DNA of 64,000 nucleotides from an uncultured Muribaculaceae bacterium (GTDB lineage: Bacteria > Bacteroidota > Bacteroidia > Bacteroidales > Muribaculaceae), in NCBI GenBank assembly GCA_910587075.1, contig CAJUKE010000014.1:1-64000 (forward strand), in the 5' to 3' direction. Both the position numbers and the translations under genes were made by a program. The notes under the pieces are model-generated. The model ran no database searches. It was given only the letters and a program-made list of their open reading frames with translations, and was not told where the DNA came from. Shown here in pieces: positions 43,131-52,803 of the stretch. Position 1 is the stretch's first letter; each line of letters opens with the position of its first letter.

Positions 43131-45386
43131 TCAGAGGGCGATCTTCACCGAACGGGTTGAGCGCCCGGTGGTAGCCTTCAGGAGGTAAACACCCCCGCTG
43201 AGTGCCGACAGGTCGAGATCGACAGTGCCGCGCCCCTCGGCCTTGGCGACAGAGCCTCCGGCGAGAGAGTAAACCTCGGCGACAATATTCTCATCGCCGG
43301 GAGCGAACACCTCGTAGAGCGAGCCACCCTTGGGCGATATGATTATGGTCTCCTTGCCGGCTTCGGACTTGACATCGGCCACGCCTGAATAGTTGAGAGC
43401 CATTTTGAGCCCGGCGAGCGCGTCGACCTTGCCGCTGCCGCCCCACTGGGGGTTGTCATTTTCCGGCATAATGGCCGTGGCGCGGGCTATCGTGCGGATA
43501 TCCTCGGTCGAGAGGCTCGGGTTGGCCTCAAGCCAAAGAGCGGCAACGCCGGTCATAAACGGGGTAGCCATCGAAGTACCCGCCATATAAGTCCAGTAGT
43601 GGGTCTTGCTTGTGGCGGGGTCGGTGTACTGATAATACTTCGGAGTGCCGAGGCTCGACAGATAGCGGTTGTTGGCCGTCACATACGGACCCGACATAGA
43701 GCTTACGATCAGGAAACCTGGAGCGCTGATGTCGGGCTTCACGCGGCCGCCGGGCAGGTTGCCCCACGACGAGAAATACGCGGGCTCGCCAATTGGCTGT
43801 TCTCCCCCATAAACTTTGTCGGAGGCGATGTTGCGGGTAACGTAGGCGCCAACGGCGATCGTGTTGTGGCCGCAGGCCATCCCGGAGATCGAGCCGTTGC
43901 CGTCCGACGAGCTGTAGCCCGCCAGATTGCAGCTCGCGAATGACACCGGGAAATATGCCTCGTAACCGTACACGCTATCGTAGTAGGAGGTGTTGACGTA
44001 TCCGTAGACCTTCTGCCCTTCGGAGCCCTCAACGCGGAGCGCCATCCTGTAGTTGCGCTTGGTCGAGGTCGAGCGGCTCGTAAGGTCGAACCTCACCACC
44101 GAGTAGAAGCGGCCGTTCTGGGCCGACACCTCGGTTTCCGCGCCGATGTAGCTTTGGGAGTAAACCGAGTTGAACTGCGTGTCGCCGCGGTTGATTGAGT
44201 TCGAGCTTACGCCGGTGGGGGTGGTGCCGTTGGCGAAAAACATACCGCCGTTCTGCGGGATCTCGATGGAGGTCACAGGTTCCGACGGCGCAGTCAGGTC
44301 AACGAGGTCGATGTAGAGCTTGAACGGGGTCGCGTCCTCGCTCCATATCTCGATATTGCCTTCCGTGGGATAGGAATAATACGAGTTGCTGTCATCTGGC
44401 TGAAGGCAGGTGCGCAGAGTGGTGTCGCCGCTCTTGAACTCCTTATATATACCTATGTCATACGAGCCCTCGTTGCCCGACGCGAGGAAGAAGTGGGCGC
44501 CGGTGCGCTCAGCGATTTCGTCGAGCATCACGGAGAACTCATCGGTGCCGTCGTGCGCCCCTTCGTTGTCGCCGAGGGAGAGATTTATCACCAGGGGCTT
44601 GCCGACACTGGCGGCGTATTCGGTCATATCGGCGAACGCGATCGTCATCTCATCGGTGCTGCCGTAGCCGCCGCACATAAATATTTCGGCTTCGGGAGCC
44701 ACTCCTGAATAGTCCGTGCCGTCGCCGCTGACAAACGACCCGGCGGCGGTACCCATAACGTGGGTGGCGTGGGTGTCGTCGCTTGAGTCAGTGGAGAACC
44801 GGGCGATGGCCGAGGGGGTCTCGTTGCGGCTTACCGTCGGGGCAACCCCTTCGTAGCGCTGGAAATAGGTGTTCATATGCTTCACGCGGCTATTCCCCTC
44901 GCTGTCGTTGAAGGTGATATGGTTGGGGTCGAAGCCCATGTCGAAGATACCGACTATGACGCCGTCACCCTTATAGGCGCGGTCGAGCCCCTCGCCGGCA
45001 TGCACGGCGTTGACGTTCGACACCTCGCGGGCCTTGTCGTTAAGCTTGCGCACTCTACGCGCGAGCGACGCCGAACGTATTCCCGGGGTCTGGAGCAGCT
45101 CCTCAACCCGATCCGACGGCATGGCGACCAGGGCCGCGGTGGCCTCTTTATGGAGCACCGTGGCTCCGGCGGCTTCCAGTGCCGCGAGCGCGTCGGCGTT
45201 CGCGTAACGCACCATAACGCTCACCGAGGCTTCCTCGCCCGAGCGCGAAACAGCTATCTGGCGCCGCGTGTCGGCGAGCCTGCCGCGGTCGATGATGCCG
45301 AGGGTCGTCTGCGCGCCAACGCTCCCGGAGGCGGCCAGGGCCACCGCTACAGCGAGGCCGTATTTTCTGAATATTGATTGGTTCAT
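43131..45386 (-). CDS. Secreted S8 (subtilisin-like) serine peptidase with type IX sorting tail
   Basis: This is a 751 aa exported peptidase. After the signal peptide (AASGSVGAQ) there is an inhibitor-like propeptide (about residues 30-115), then the catalytic domain with Asp149 (GIFDMGFD), His206 (DDTHATHV) and Ser605 (GTSMATP). An insert of about 200 residues lies between the His and Ser motifs, as in Bacteroidetes S8 proteins with a PA-like region. The last 80 residues (VYSLAGGSVAKAEGRG...GGVYLLKATTGRSTRSVKIAL) match a type IX secretion sorting domain. It has a strong promoter at 45413-45444 and stands alone. Confidence 0.9.
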   Translation of the reverse strand: MNQSIFRKYGLAVAVALAASGSVGAQTTLGIIDRGRLADTRRQIAVSRSGEEASVSVMVRYANADALAALEAAGATVLHKEATAALVAMPSDRVEELLQTPGIRSASLARRVRKLNDKAREVSNVNAVHAGEGLDRAYKGDGVIVGIFDMGFDPNHITFNDSEGNSRVKHMNTYFQRYEGVAPTVSRNETPSAIARFSTDSSDDTHATHVMGTAAGSFVSGDGTDYSGVAPEAEIFMCGGYGSTDEMTIAFADMTEYAASVGKPLVINLSLGDNEGAHDGTDEFSVMLDEIAERTGAHFFLASGNEGSYDIGIYKEFKSGDTTLRTCLQPDDSNSYYSYPTEGNIEIWSEDATPFKLYIDLVDLTAPSEPVTSIEIPQNGGMFFANGTTPTGVSSNSINRGDTQFNSVYSQSYIGAETEVSAQNGRFYSVVRFDLTSRSTSTKRNYRMALRVEGSEGQKVYGYVNTSYYDSVYGYEAYFPVSFASCNLAGYSSSDGNGSISGMACGHNTIAVGAYVTRNIASDKVYGGEQPIGEPAYFSSWGNLPGGRVKPDISAPGFLIVSSMSGPYVTANNRYLSSLGTPKYYQYTDPATSKTHYWTYMAGTSMATPFMTGVAALWLEANPSLSTEDIRTIARATAIMPENDNPQWGGSGKVDALAGLKMALNYSGVADVKSEAGKETIIISPKGGSLYEVFAPGDENIVAEVYSLAGGSVAKAEGRGTVDLDLSALSGGVYLLKATTGRSTRSVKIAL

Positions 45387-45412
45387 CTGAGTTTAATATA
45401 ATATTAATGTGC

Positions 45413-45444
45413 CAAAGTTACATTATTCGTATAAATTTTGCAAA
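45413..45444 (-). promoter_or_regulatory. Promoter of the subtilisin gene
   Basis: On the minus strand TTTG (45444-45441), 20 bases and TAACTTTG (45420-45413) give a full match to the Bacteroidetes consensus. The leader is about 20 bases. Confidence 0.8.
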
Positions 45445-45611
45445 TTTTCACTCTAATTTCCTTGCGGCGCCTTCCAAGAATAGCCGCCGAGCTACCGAAC
45501 CATCAAGCTCGCCGCGACGTTTTTATTGCGTCTAAAGTCTGCTTCCGCGTTTTTCCGCCCGGGCAGAATTTTATCCTCTCCGGCAGTTTTTTTAAGGGAA
45601 AATAATATAAA

Positions 45612-47021
45612 ATGATGTTTCAACGCTTTCTCTTGCTCGCTATCGCCGCCCTTGCTTCCTTCGGGGGCGCCCGGGCCGAGGCTCCCTCCGACAGGGCGCC
45701 CGAAATTCCGGAACACTGGGCCTGGGAGCCCGCGCACATACAGCAGGCGCCCGACGTTTCCGACCGCTGGTGGCGCCAGTTCGCCGACCCGACGCTCGAC
45801 TCTCTGGTGACCCTCGGACTCGAACGCAACTATAACCTCGCCATAGCACAGCGGCGCTCCGAAATGGCGCGCGCCGCCATCGGACAGGCCCAATCGGGTT
45901 GGATGCCGTCGGTCGGCCTCAACGCGGGGTGGACCCACTCGCGCTCCAGCGGCGCCCTCGGCAAGGGTGACACTTTCAAGCCTGAACCTTCGTCATACTT
46001 CAACGCCGGACTCTCAGCCTCCTGGGAGATCGACATCTTCGGCAAAGTGGCCTCGGGCGTGAAGCAGCGCAAGGCCGAATACCGGGCCTCCCGTGCGGAA
46101 TATGCCGGAACAATGGTGAGCATCGCCGCGCAAATAGCATCCACCTACTTCACTCTCAGGCAGTACCAGCAGCAGTACGAAATAGCCATGGCCCACTCTG
46201 AAAAACAGATGAAGACCGTGAAAATCGCCGAGGCGAGGTTCGAAACCACTCTCGCTTCGAAACTCGACGTCGCCCAGGCCTGGGGTACCTATTACTCCAC
46301 CCAGTCGTCGATTCCGATGCTCCGCAACTCCATCCGCCGCACCATCAACGCCCTCGCGCTCCTCATCGGGGCCTATCCCGCCGACATCGAAGAGTGGCTC
46401 GCCGTGCCGGGGCAGCTCCCCGCCGACAACGAGGAGGTGGCCATGGGGGTTCCCGCCGACCTGCTCCGCCGCCGGCCCGACATCGCCAAGGCCGAAGCCG
46501 AACTGGCGGCCGCCGCTGCCGCCGCGGGGGTGGCGAAAAAGGACTTCCTCCCCACCCTCACCATCAACGGCTCCATCGGCACCTCAGCCCGCGACATCTC
46601 CAACCTATTCTCCTCCGACTCATTCACCTACTCGATAGCCCCTACCCTCAGCTGGACCCTCTTCGACGGCCTCAACCGAAAATACGCCCTGCAGAGCGCC
46701 CGCGAGAACCTCGAAGCGTCGGCAGCCTCATACCAGCTCGCCGTTATGACGGCCATACAGGAAGCCGACAACGCCATTTCGGCCTACTACTCATCGCTTG
46801 AGCAGGAAGGAGTTATAAGAAAGGTCATCGAGCAGAACACCGAGGCCCTCGCGCTCGCGCTCGACCGCTACAAGCACTCCCTCTCCCCCATGAGCGACGT
46901 GATCACCGCCCAGCTCAACGCCCTCTCATCCGAAAACAACCTCGTGGCAGCGCGAGCCGCCTCGCTCCAGGCTCTCGTATCGCTCTACGAAGCCCTCGGA
47001 GGGGGCTACAACGCCGATTAA
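45612..47021 (+). CDS. TolC-family outer-membrane efflux channel
   Basis: This is a 469 aa outer-membrane factor of the NodT/OprM branch. The N-terminal helices contain DRWWRQFADPTLDSLVTLGLERNYNLAIA, and the second repeat starts at GVPADLLRRRPDIAKAEAELAAAAAAAGVAKKDFLPTL. It is first in the efflux operon and forms the outer channel for the adaptor and RND pump that follow. The start follows the A-rich leader at 45597-45611. Confidence 0.93.
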   Translation: MMFQRFLLLAIAALASFGGARAEAPSDRAPEIPEHWAWEPAHIQQAPDVSDRWWRQFADPTLDSLVTLGLERNYNLAIAQRRSEMARAAIGQAQSGWMPSVGLNAGWTHSRSSGALGKGDTFKPEPSSYFNAGLSASWEIDIFGKVASGVKQRKAEYRASRAEYAGTMVSIAAQIASTYFTLRQYQQQYEIAMAHSEKQMKTVKIAEARFETTLASKLDVAQAWGTYYSTQSSIPMLRNSIRRTINALALLIGAYPADIEEWLAVPGQLPADNEEVAMGVPADLLRRRPDIAKAEAELAAAAAAAGVAKKDFLPTLTINGSIGTSARDISNLFSSDSFTYSIAPTLSWTLFDGLNRKYALQSARENLEASAASYQLAVMTAIQEADNAISAYYSSLEQEGVIRKVIEQNTEALALALDRYKHSLSPMSDVITAQLNALSSENNLVAARAASLQALVSLYEALGGGYNAD

Positions 47022-47035
47022 AAACTCTATTGGTT

Positions 47036-48151
47036 ATGAAAGCATATTCCCCTTTGACGGCACTGGCGCTCCTCGCGCTCGGAGCCGGTTGCTCCGATAA
47101 GAAATCGGCCGCCGCGAGCGACGGCCCGATGGAGGTCTCCGTGGCCTACCCCGCCGTTGACTCGGTGGTAATCCACCAGACGTACCCCGCGTATCTCAAA
47201 AGCTCGCGCTCGGCCGACGTCGTGGTGCGCGTGAACGGCAACATCATCGCCAAGCATTACACCGACGGCGAATACGCCCGCCAGGGACAGCCGCTCCTCT
47301 CTATCGACCCCACCACATACCGCAATAAGCTCGAACAGGCCGAGGCACAGCTCGCCAGCGCCATAGCCTCCGAGGAGTTCGCCTCCCGCCAGTACGAGGC
47401 CATGAAGAAGGCGCTCGAAAGCGACGCCGTGAGCAAGATGGACGTAATCCAGGCCGAGAGCGCCTGGCGCGAGGCCCAGGCTCAGATCAAGAATTGCCGC
47501 GCCGCGGTCGACAACGCCCGCCAGATGCTCGGCTGGTGCACCGTCCGCGCCCCGTTCCCGGGCCAAATCTCGGCGCCCAACTACACCATCGGCGCCTACG
47601 TCGGGGGCGAGGGTTCACCCGTCACGGTGGCGACCATCGTCAACGACTCGATAGTCCGCGCCAACTTCTCGGTTACCGACAACCGCTTCCTGCAGCTAAC
47701 GGAGACCCCCGAGGGGAAGCGCGTCAGGCTCGACAGCGTGCCCGTGACCTTCGGCGACTCTATCGCCAAAACCTACTATGGCCGCTTCGACTACTCCGGC
47801 CTGGAGGTCGACACATCGACCGGCACCATACGCATGCGCCTCGAAATCAACAACAGCGCCCGCGAGCTGCGCCAGGGTATGTACTGCTCGGTACACCTCC
47901 CGGTAGCCATCGACCCTAAAGCCGTGCTCGTGCTCGACGCCGCCATCGGCACCGACCAGCTCGGCAAATACCTTTATGTGGTCAACGATTCCGACAAGGT
48001 CGTCTACACCCCCATCGAGGTCGGCGAGCTCGTGCGCGACTCGCTCCGTATCGTCAACAAGGGGATTTCCCCCTCCGACCGCTATGTTACCAAGGCTCTC
48101 CTGAAAGTGCGCGACGGCATGGAGGTAAAGCCCGTCTCACCATCGAAATAA
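47036..48151 (+). CDS. RND efflux periplasmic adaptor (membrane fusion protein)
   Basis: This is an HlyD/AcrA-type lipoprotein with lipobox LGAGC (Cys at 18). It shows the barrel-sandwich half (KSSRSADVVVRVNGNIIAKHYTDGEYARQGQPLLSID), a coiled-coil hairpin (EQAEAQLASAIASEEFASRQYEAMKKALES...), the second half-motif WCTVRAPFPGQI and a beta-barrel domain. The ATG at 47036 is preferred to the TTG at 47030. It links the TolC channel to the pump. Confidence 0.93.
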   Translation: MKAYSPLTALALLALGAGCSDKKSAAASDGPMEVSVAYPAVDSVVIHQTYPAYLKSSRSADVVVRVNGNIIAKHYTDGEYARQGQPLLSIDPTTYRNKLEQAEAQLASAIASEEFASRQYEAMKKALESDAVSKMDVIQAESAWREAQAQIKNCRAAVDNARQMLGWCTVRAPFPGQISAPNYTIGAYVGGEGSPVTVATIVNDSIVRANFSVTDNRFLQLTETPEGKRVRLDSVPVTFGDSIAKTYYGRFDYSGLEVDTSTGTIRMRLEINNSARELRQGMYCSVHLPVAIDPKAVLVLDAAIGTDQLGKYLYVVNDSDKVVYTPIEVGELVRDSLRIVNKGISPSDRYVTKALLKVRDGMEVKPVSPSK

Positions 48152-48163
48152 ACTATCTCTGCC

Positions 48164-51100
48164 ATGTTCTCGAAGTTTTTCATTGACCGCCCGATATTCG
48201 CCACAGTTCTGGCTATCATAATGATTCTCGTGGGACTCGTCACTGTGAAATCGCTCCCGGTGGCGCAATACCCAGACATCACCCCGCCGACAGTCAACGT
48301 GTCGGCCACCTACCCCGGAGCCGACGCGCAGACCGTGGCCGAAACCGTGGGTGTGCCTATCGAGCAGGCCGTCAACGGGGTCGAGGGTATGATGTATATG
48401 AGCAGCTCCTCGGGCTCCGACGGCTCCTACAATCTGACGGTCACCTTCGAGAACGGCATCGACCTCGACGACGCCACAGTGAAGGTGCAGAACCTCGTTG
48501 ACCGAGCCGAACCGCAGCTCCCCTCGGCGGTAACCCGCCAGGGGGTCGACGTGAGCTCGCGCTCGTCGAGCATTCTGCTCTTCGTGGCTCTGGAGAGCGA
48601 CGACCCGGCCCGCTACGACGCGCTCTACCTCACGAACTACGCCCAGCTCCACATCATCGACCCGCTGTCGCGAGTCGACGGCGTGGGTGAGGCTTCGGCT
48701 TTCGGCTCCGGCGAGTACAGTATGCGCGTATGGCTCGACCCCGACCGCATGCAGGCCCGCGGCATCACTCCCGCCGACGTCGTGGCGGCCATCGAGGCGC
48801 AGAATATGGAGGTGAGCGCCGGGTCGGCCGGCGCGCAGCCTTCACCTTCGGCCACCCCGTTCCAGTTCACGCTCAAATCGCAGGGCAGGCTCACCACCCC
48901 CGAGCAGTTCGCCGGTATCATTCTCCGCACGGGCGACAACGGCGCCCTGCTCCACCTGGGTGACATCGCCAAAATCGAGCTTGGCAGCAACAGCTACGGC
49001 TCCATGTCGCGCGTCAGCGGCAAACCGGCCGGACTTATCGGCATCAACCAGCTCCCGGGGGCCAACGCCATCGATGTGGCCAACGCCGTGGAGAAGGAGC
49101 TTGAAAACCTGCGCCAGTATTTCCCTCCCGGTGTCAACTACCGCATACTGATGAACACGACCAACTTCGTGTCGGCCTCGATTGACGAGGTGCTCGTGAC
49201 CTTCTGCGAGACCACCCTCATCGTGATGATCGTGATTCTGTTCTTCCTTCAGAGCTGGCGCGCGGTTATCATACCGATGATTACCATACCCGTGTCGCTC
49301 ATAGCTACATTCGCGGTCATGAGGATGCTCGGGTTCACCCTCAACACGCTCACCCTCTTCGGACTGGTGTTGGCGATAGCCATTGTGGTCGACGACGCGA
49401 TAGTAGTCGTGGAGGACTGTTCCCGACTTGTCGACGAGGGTACGCTATCCCCCCGCCAGGCGGCTGAGAAGGCTATGAAGGAGCTGCAAGGCCCGGTGGT
49501 CGGCGAGGTGCTGGTGTTGCTGTCGGTGTTCATACCCACGGCTTTCATTTCGGGCATCACCGGCGAGCTCTACAAGCAGTTCGCGCTCACCATAGCCGTA
49601 TCGACGGCCTTCTCCGGCTTCAACGCGCTCACGTTCACCCCGGCCATGTGCGCCCTCTTCCTCCGCAAGAGCAAGCCTGGCAAGTTCTTCCTCTACCGCT
49701 GGTTTAACGCCGGATGGGCAAAGACCCTCGACGCCTACACGCGGATTATCGGCAAATTCCTGAAACGCCCGGCGGTGGCCATCGGCTGCTACCTGCTCCT
49801 CTGCGGGGCGGCGTTCTGGGGTTTCGCCAAATGGCCGTCGAGCTACATTCCTCAGGAGGATATGGGCTACTTCATGGGCTCCGTGCAGCTCCCGGCGGGT
49901 GCCTCGCTCGACCGCACCGACAAGGTGGTATCGGAGGTCACCGAGCGGCTCCTGGCCATGCCGGAGGTGGAGGATGTGATCGAGATGTCGGGCTTCTCGT
50001 TCCTCGCGGGGGGCAACGGCAGCAACCTGGGCTCGTTCTTCGTGATGCTCAAACCTTGGAACGAGCGCAAGGGTAGCGACCACAGCATATTCAGCGTGAT
50101 TGACCGCTTCAACGCCGATGTCGCCTCGGTCCAGGAGGCGCTTGTGTTCGCGATCAACCCGCCGGCCGTACCCGGCCTCGGCATGAGCTCGGGCCTGGAG
50201 ATGCAGCTGCTTGACATCGACGCCCGCGGCCCGAAGGAGATGGCCCAGGCGCTCGCCGACATCGAGGCGGCAGCCGCCAAGGACCCGCGAATCAAGTCGG
50301 TGAGGTCGCTCTACGAGGGCGAGGTGCCGCAGTACAAGGTGCGCGTCAACCGCGACAAGGTCGAGATGATGGGCCTCTCGCTCAACGACGTCTACTCCTC
50401 GCTATCGTCCTTCATGGGGGGCAGCTACGTCAACGATTTCGTTGAGTTCGGGAATGTCTACGAGGTAAACGTGGCCGCCAGCGGCGACGCCCGCGCCAAC
50501 GTGGCCGACGTGCTCCGACTGAGCGTGCGCAACGCCTCGGGCGCGATGGTCCCCTTCGCGTCGTTCGCGACTGTCGAGCCTGTGATGGGCTCCCCGACGG
50601 TTAGCCGCTACAATATGTACCAGTCGGCCTCAATGACCGCCACCCCCGCCGACGGAGTCTCCTCATCGGAGGGTATCAAGGCGATGGAGGAGATTGTCGA
50701 GCAGGCGGGCGCCGGCAACTACGCCTACGCCTGGACCGGCGAGGCTTACCAGGAGACCCAGGCGGGCACCACCATCACCACCGTGCTCCTCTTCGCCATC
50801 ATCATAACCATACTCGTGCTCGCCGCGCAGTATGAGAGCTGGACCGACCCGCTCGCGGTCGTGATCTCGATGCCTACGGCGATTCTCGGCACCATCCTCG
50901 GATGCTGGATCATGAGCCAGAGCATCAGCATATACACCCAGATCGGCATAATACTTCTCCTGGGGCTGTCGGCCAAAAACGCCATCCTCATCGTGGAGTA
51001 CGCTGTCGACTACCGCAAGTCGGGACTCCCCGTGAGGGAGGCAGCCCTGAAGGGGGGCGTGGTGCGTTTCCGCCCGATTATGATGACTGCCCTGGCCTTC

Positions 51101-51382
51101 GTGTTCGGCGTTATGCCGATGCTCTTCGCGACCGGTGCGGGGGCCGAGAGCCGCGTCAGCCTCGGCACCGCGGTGGTGTTCGGCATGGCGGTCAACGCGA
51201 TCGTCGGCACGCTCTTCGTGCCCAACTTCTGGGAGCTGTTCGAGAAGTTCCGCGAGCGCTATCTCTCGAAACTTTTCGACGGCAGCGACAACTCCGGCAA
51301 CCCCGCGACCATCCCCGCGGAGACCCCGGAATCAACCGCTTCGGAAACCGCCCCGGAATCGGGCGCCGACAAGGGTGTTTAA
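48164..51382 (+). CDS. RND efflux permease, HAE1 (AcrB-like)
   Basis: This 1072 aa proton-driven pump is of the hydrophobe/amphiphile family. The start FFIDRPIFATVLAIIMILVGLVTV is the first transmembrane helix. The proton-relay pair Asp410-Asp411 is visible in VVDDAIVVVED; QYPDITPPTVNVSATYPGADAQTV begins the first periplasmic domain. The protein ends with a Ser/Pro/Glu-rich tail. Substrates (bile acids, drugs or detergents) cannot be told from sequence. There is no regulator next to the operon. Confidence 0.96.
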   Translation: MFSKFFIDRPIFATVLAIIMILVGLVTVKSLPVAQYPDITPPTVNVSATYPGADAQTVAETVGVPIEQAVNGVEGMMYMSSSSGSDGSYNLTVTFENGIDLDDATVKVQNLVDRAEPQLPSAVTRQGVDVSSRSSSILLFVALESDDPARYDALYLTNYAQLHIIDPLSRVDGVGEASAFGSGEYSMRVWLDPDRMQARGITPADVVAAIEAQNMEVSAGSAGAQPSPSATPFQFTLKSQGRLTTPEQFAGIILRTGDNGALLHLGDIAKIELGSNSYGSMSRVSGKPAGLIGINQLPGANAIDVANAVEKELENLRQYFPPGVNYRILMNTTNFVSASIDEVLVTFCETTLIVMIVILFFLQSWRAVIIPMITIPVSLIATFAVMRMLGFTLNTLTLFGLVLAIAIVVDDAIVVVEDCSRLVDEGTLSPRQAAEKAMKELQGPVVGEVLVLLSVFIPTAFISGITGELYKQFALTIAVSTAFSGFNALTFTPAMCALFLRKSKPGKFFLYRWFNAGWAKTLDAYTRIIGKFLKRPAVAIGCYLLLCGAAFWGFAKWPSSYIPQEDMGYFMGSVQLPAGASLDRTDKVVSEVTERLLAMPEVEDVIEMSGFSFLAGGNGSNLGSFFVMLKPWNERKGSDHSIFSVIDRFNADVASVQEALVFAINPPAVPGLGMSSGLEMQLLDIDARGPKEMAQALADIEAAAAKDPRIKSVRSLYEGEVPQYKVRVNRDKVEMMGLSLNDVYSSLSSFMGGSYVNDFVEFGNVYEVNVAASGDARANVADVLRLSVRNASGAMVPFASFATVEPVMGSPTVSRYNMYQSASMTATPADGVSSSEGIKAMEEIVEQAGAGNYAYAWTGEAYQETQAGTTITTVLLFAIIITILVLAAQYESWTDPLAVVISMPTAILGTILGCWIMSQSISIYTQIGIILLLGLSAKNAILIVEYAVDYRKSGLPVREAALKGGVVRFRPIMMTALAFVFGVMPMLFATGAGAESRVSLGTAVVFGMAVNAIVGTLFVPNFWELFEKFRERYLSKLFDGSDNSGNPATIPAETPESTASETAPESGADKGV

Positions 51383-51414
51383 CTTGCGTATATTCGGTTT
51401 TTTTGTTAATTTTG
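51383..51414 (+). promoter_or_regulatory. Promoter of dxr
   Basis: CTTG (51383-51386), 20 bases and TAATTTTG (51407-51414) match the Bacteroidetes promoter. The predicted transcript starts near 51420, which excludes the in-frame TTG at 51419 and favours the GTG at 51479. Confidence 0.7.
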
Positions 51415-51478
51415 CGCTTTGAAGCGCCCGGGTTACGACACATCGGCGCGCATTGGAAATAACGAACAACAGCAAAGC

Positions 51479-52675
51479 GTGAATACAGCTGAAAATCAAA
51501 TAGTCCGCCCCAAGAGGGTGGCGGTCCTCGGCTCCACCGGATCCATCGGGGTGCAGACTCTCGACGTGATCGCGGAATACCCCGGCCTGTTCAAGGCCGA
51601 GGTGCTCATCGCCGGAAGCCGGGTCGACAACCTTATCGAACAGGCCCGTCGCGTACGCCCATCCTGGGCTATCATAGTCGACGAGACCAAATACCCGGCC
51701 CTCAAGGAGGCCCTCGAACCGCTCGGCATCCGCACCGCTTCGGGACAGAAGGCCGTTGACGACATTATGGAGGCCGACTGCTTCGACACCGTGGTGACCG
51801 CCACGGTGGGCTACAGCGGCCTCGCCCCCACCCTCCGCGCCATTGCTGCCGGAAAGGAAATCGCGTTGGCCAACAAGGAGACGCTCGTCGTGGCCGGCGA
51901 CCTGGTTACGGAGCGCCTCGCGTCATCGAGCTCGGTGATTTACCCCGTCGACTCGGAACACTCGGCCATCTTCCAGTGCCTCCGCGGCGAGGCCCCGGAA
52001 TCGGTGAAGCGGCTCATCATAACCGCCTCGGGGGGCCCGTTCCGCACCTGGTCGAAGGAGCGGATCGCCCTCGCGACCCCCGCCGACGCCCTTCGGCACC
52101 CCAACTGGGATATGGGCGCCAAAATCACAATCGACTCCGCGTCGATGATGAACAAGGCTTTCGAGATTATCGAGGCCCGCTGGCTCTTCGGCGTGAAGCC
52201 CGAGCAGATTTCCGCGGTGGTGCACCCGCAGTCGATCATCCACTCGATGGTGGAGTTCACCGACGGGGCCATCAAGGCACAGCTCGGGGTGCCCGATATG
52301 CGCCTCCCGATAGCCTACGCCCTGGCCGACGCCCGCCGCTTCGCTACCGAGCGCCCGGGGCTCTCCATTGCCGACATGGCCAACCTCACTTTCGAGGAGC
52401 CAGACCCGGAGCGATTCCCCTGCTTCTCCTTGGGGCACTACGCGCTCAACCGCGGCGGCAACACGGCCTGCGCGATCAACGCCGCCAACGAGATCGCGGT
52501 CGCGGCCTTCCTCCGCGGCGAGCTCTCCTTCCCCGGCATTTACGACACAATATCCGAAACTCTGGCCAAGGTGCCCTTCATCGCCCGCCCCGGCTACGAC
52601 GAGTATGTGGCGTGCAACGCCGAGGCCCGCGCGGTGGCCGCTTCGCTCCTCCGCCAGCCCCAGCCGGCTCTGTGA
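51479..52675 (+). CDS. dxr: 1-deoxy-D-xylulose-5-phosphate reductoisomerase
   Basis: This is the second enzyme of the non-mevalonate isoprenoid pathway; it reduces and rearranges DXP to MEP with NADPH. It shows the NADPH-binding AVLGSTGSIGVQTLDVI, the metal ligands in YPVDSEHSAIFQCL, the substrate motif ITASGGPFR and the NWDMGAKITIDSASMMNKAFEIIEA signature. I take the GTG at 51479 (398 aa) because the promoter ends downstream of the longer frame. The isoprenoid link to the polyprenyl synthase at 7.2 kb is functional only. Confidence 0.95.
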   Translation: MNTAENQIVRPKRVAVLGSTGSIGVQTLDVIAEYPGLFKAEVLIAGSRVDNLIEQARRVRPSWAIIVDETKYPALKEALEPLGIRTASGQKAVDDIMEADCFDTVVTATVGYSGLAPTLRAIAAGKEIALANKETLVVAGDLVTERLASSSSVIYPVDSEHSAIFQCLRGEAPESVKRLIITASGGPFRTWSKERIALATPADALRHPNWDMGAKITIDSASMMNKAFEIIEARWLFGVKPEQISAVVHPQSIIHSMVEFTDGAIKAQLGVPDMRLPIAYALADARRFATERPGLSIADMANLTFEEPDPERFPCFSLGHYALNRGGNTACAINAANEIAVAAFLRGELSFPGIYDTISETLAKVPFIARPGYDEYVACNAEARAVAASLLRQPQPAL

Positions 52676-52803
52676 TTCCCCCGGGCCATCAACCATATCA
52701 ATACACGGCCTCATCGAAAAACGGCAGAATCATTCCTCGAATCAGAGAATCGGCAATGTTTTTAAACCGTTTATTCAAATCAGGCTACTAATCCGCATTA
52801 ATC

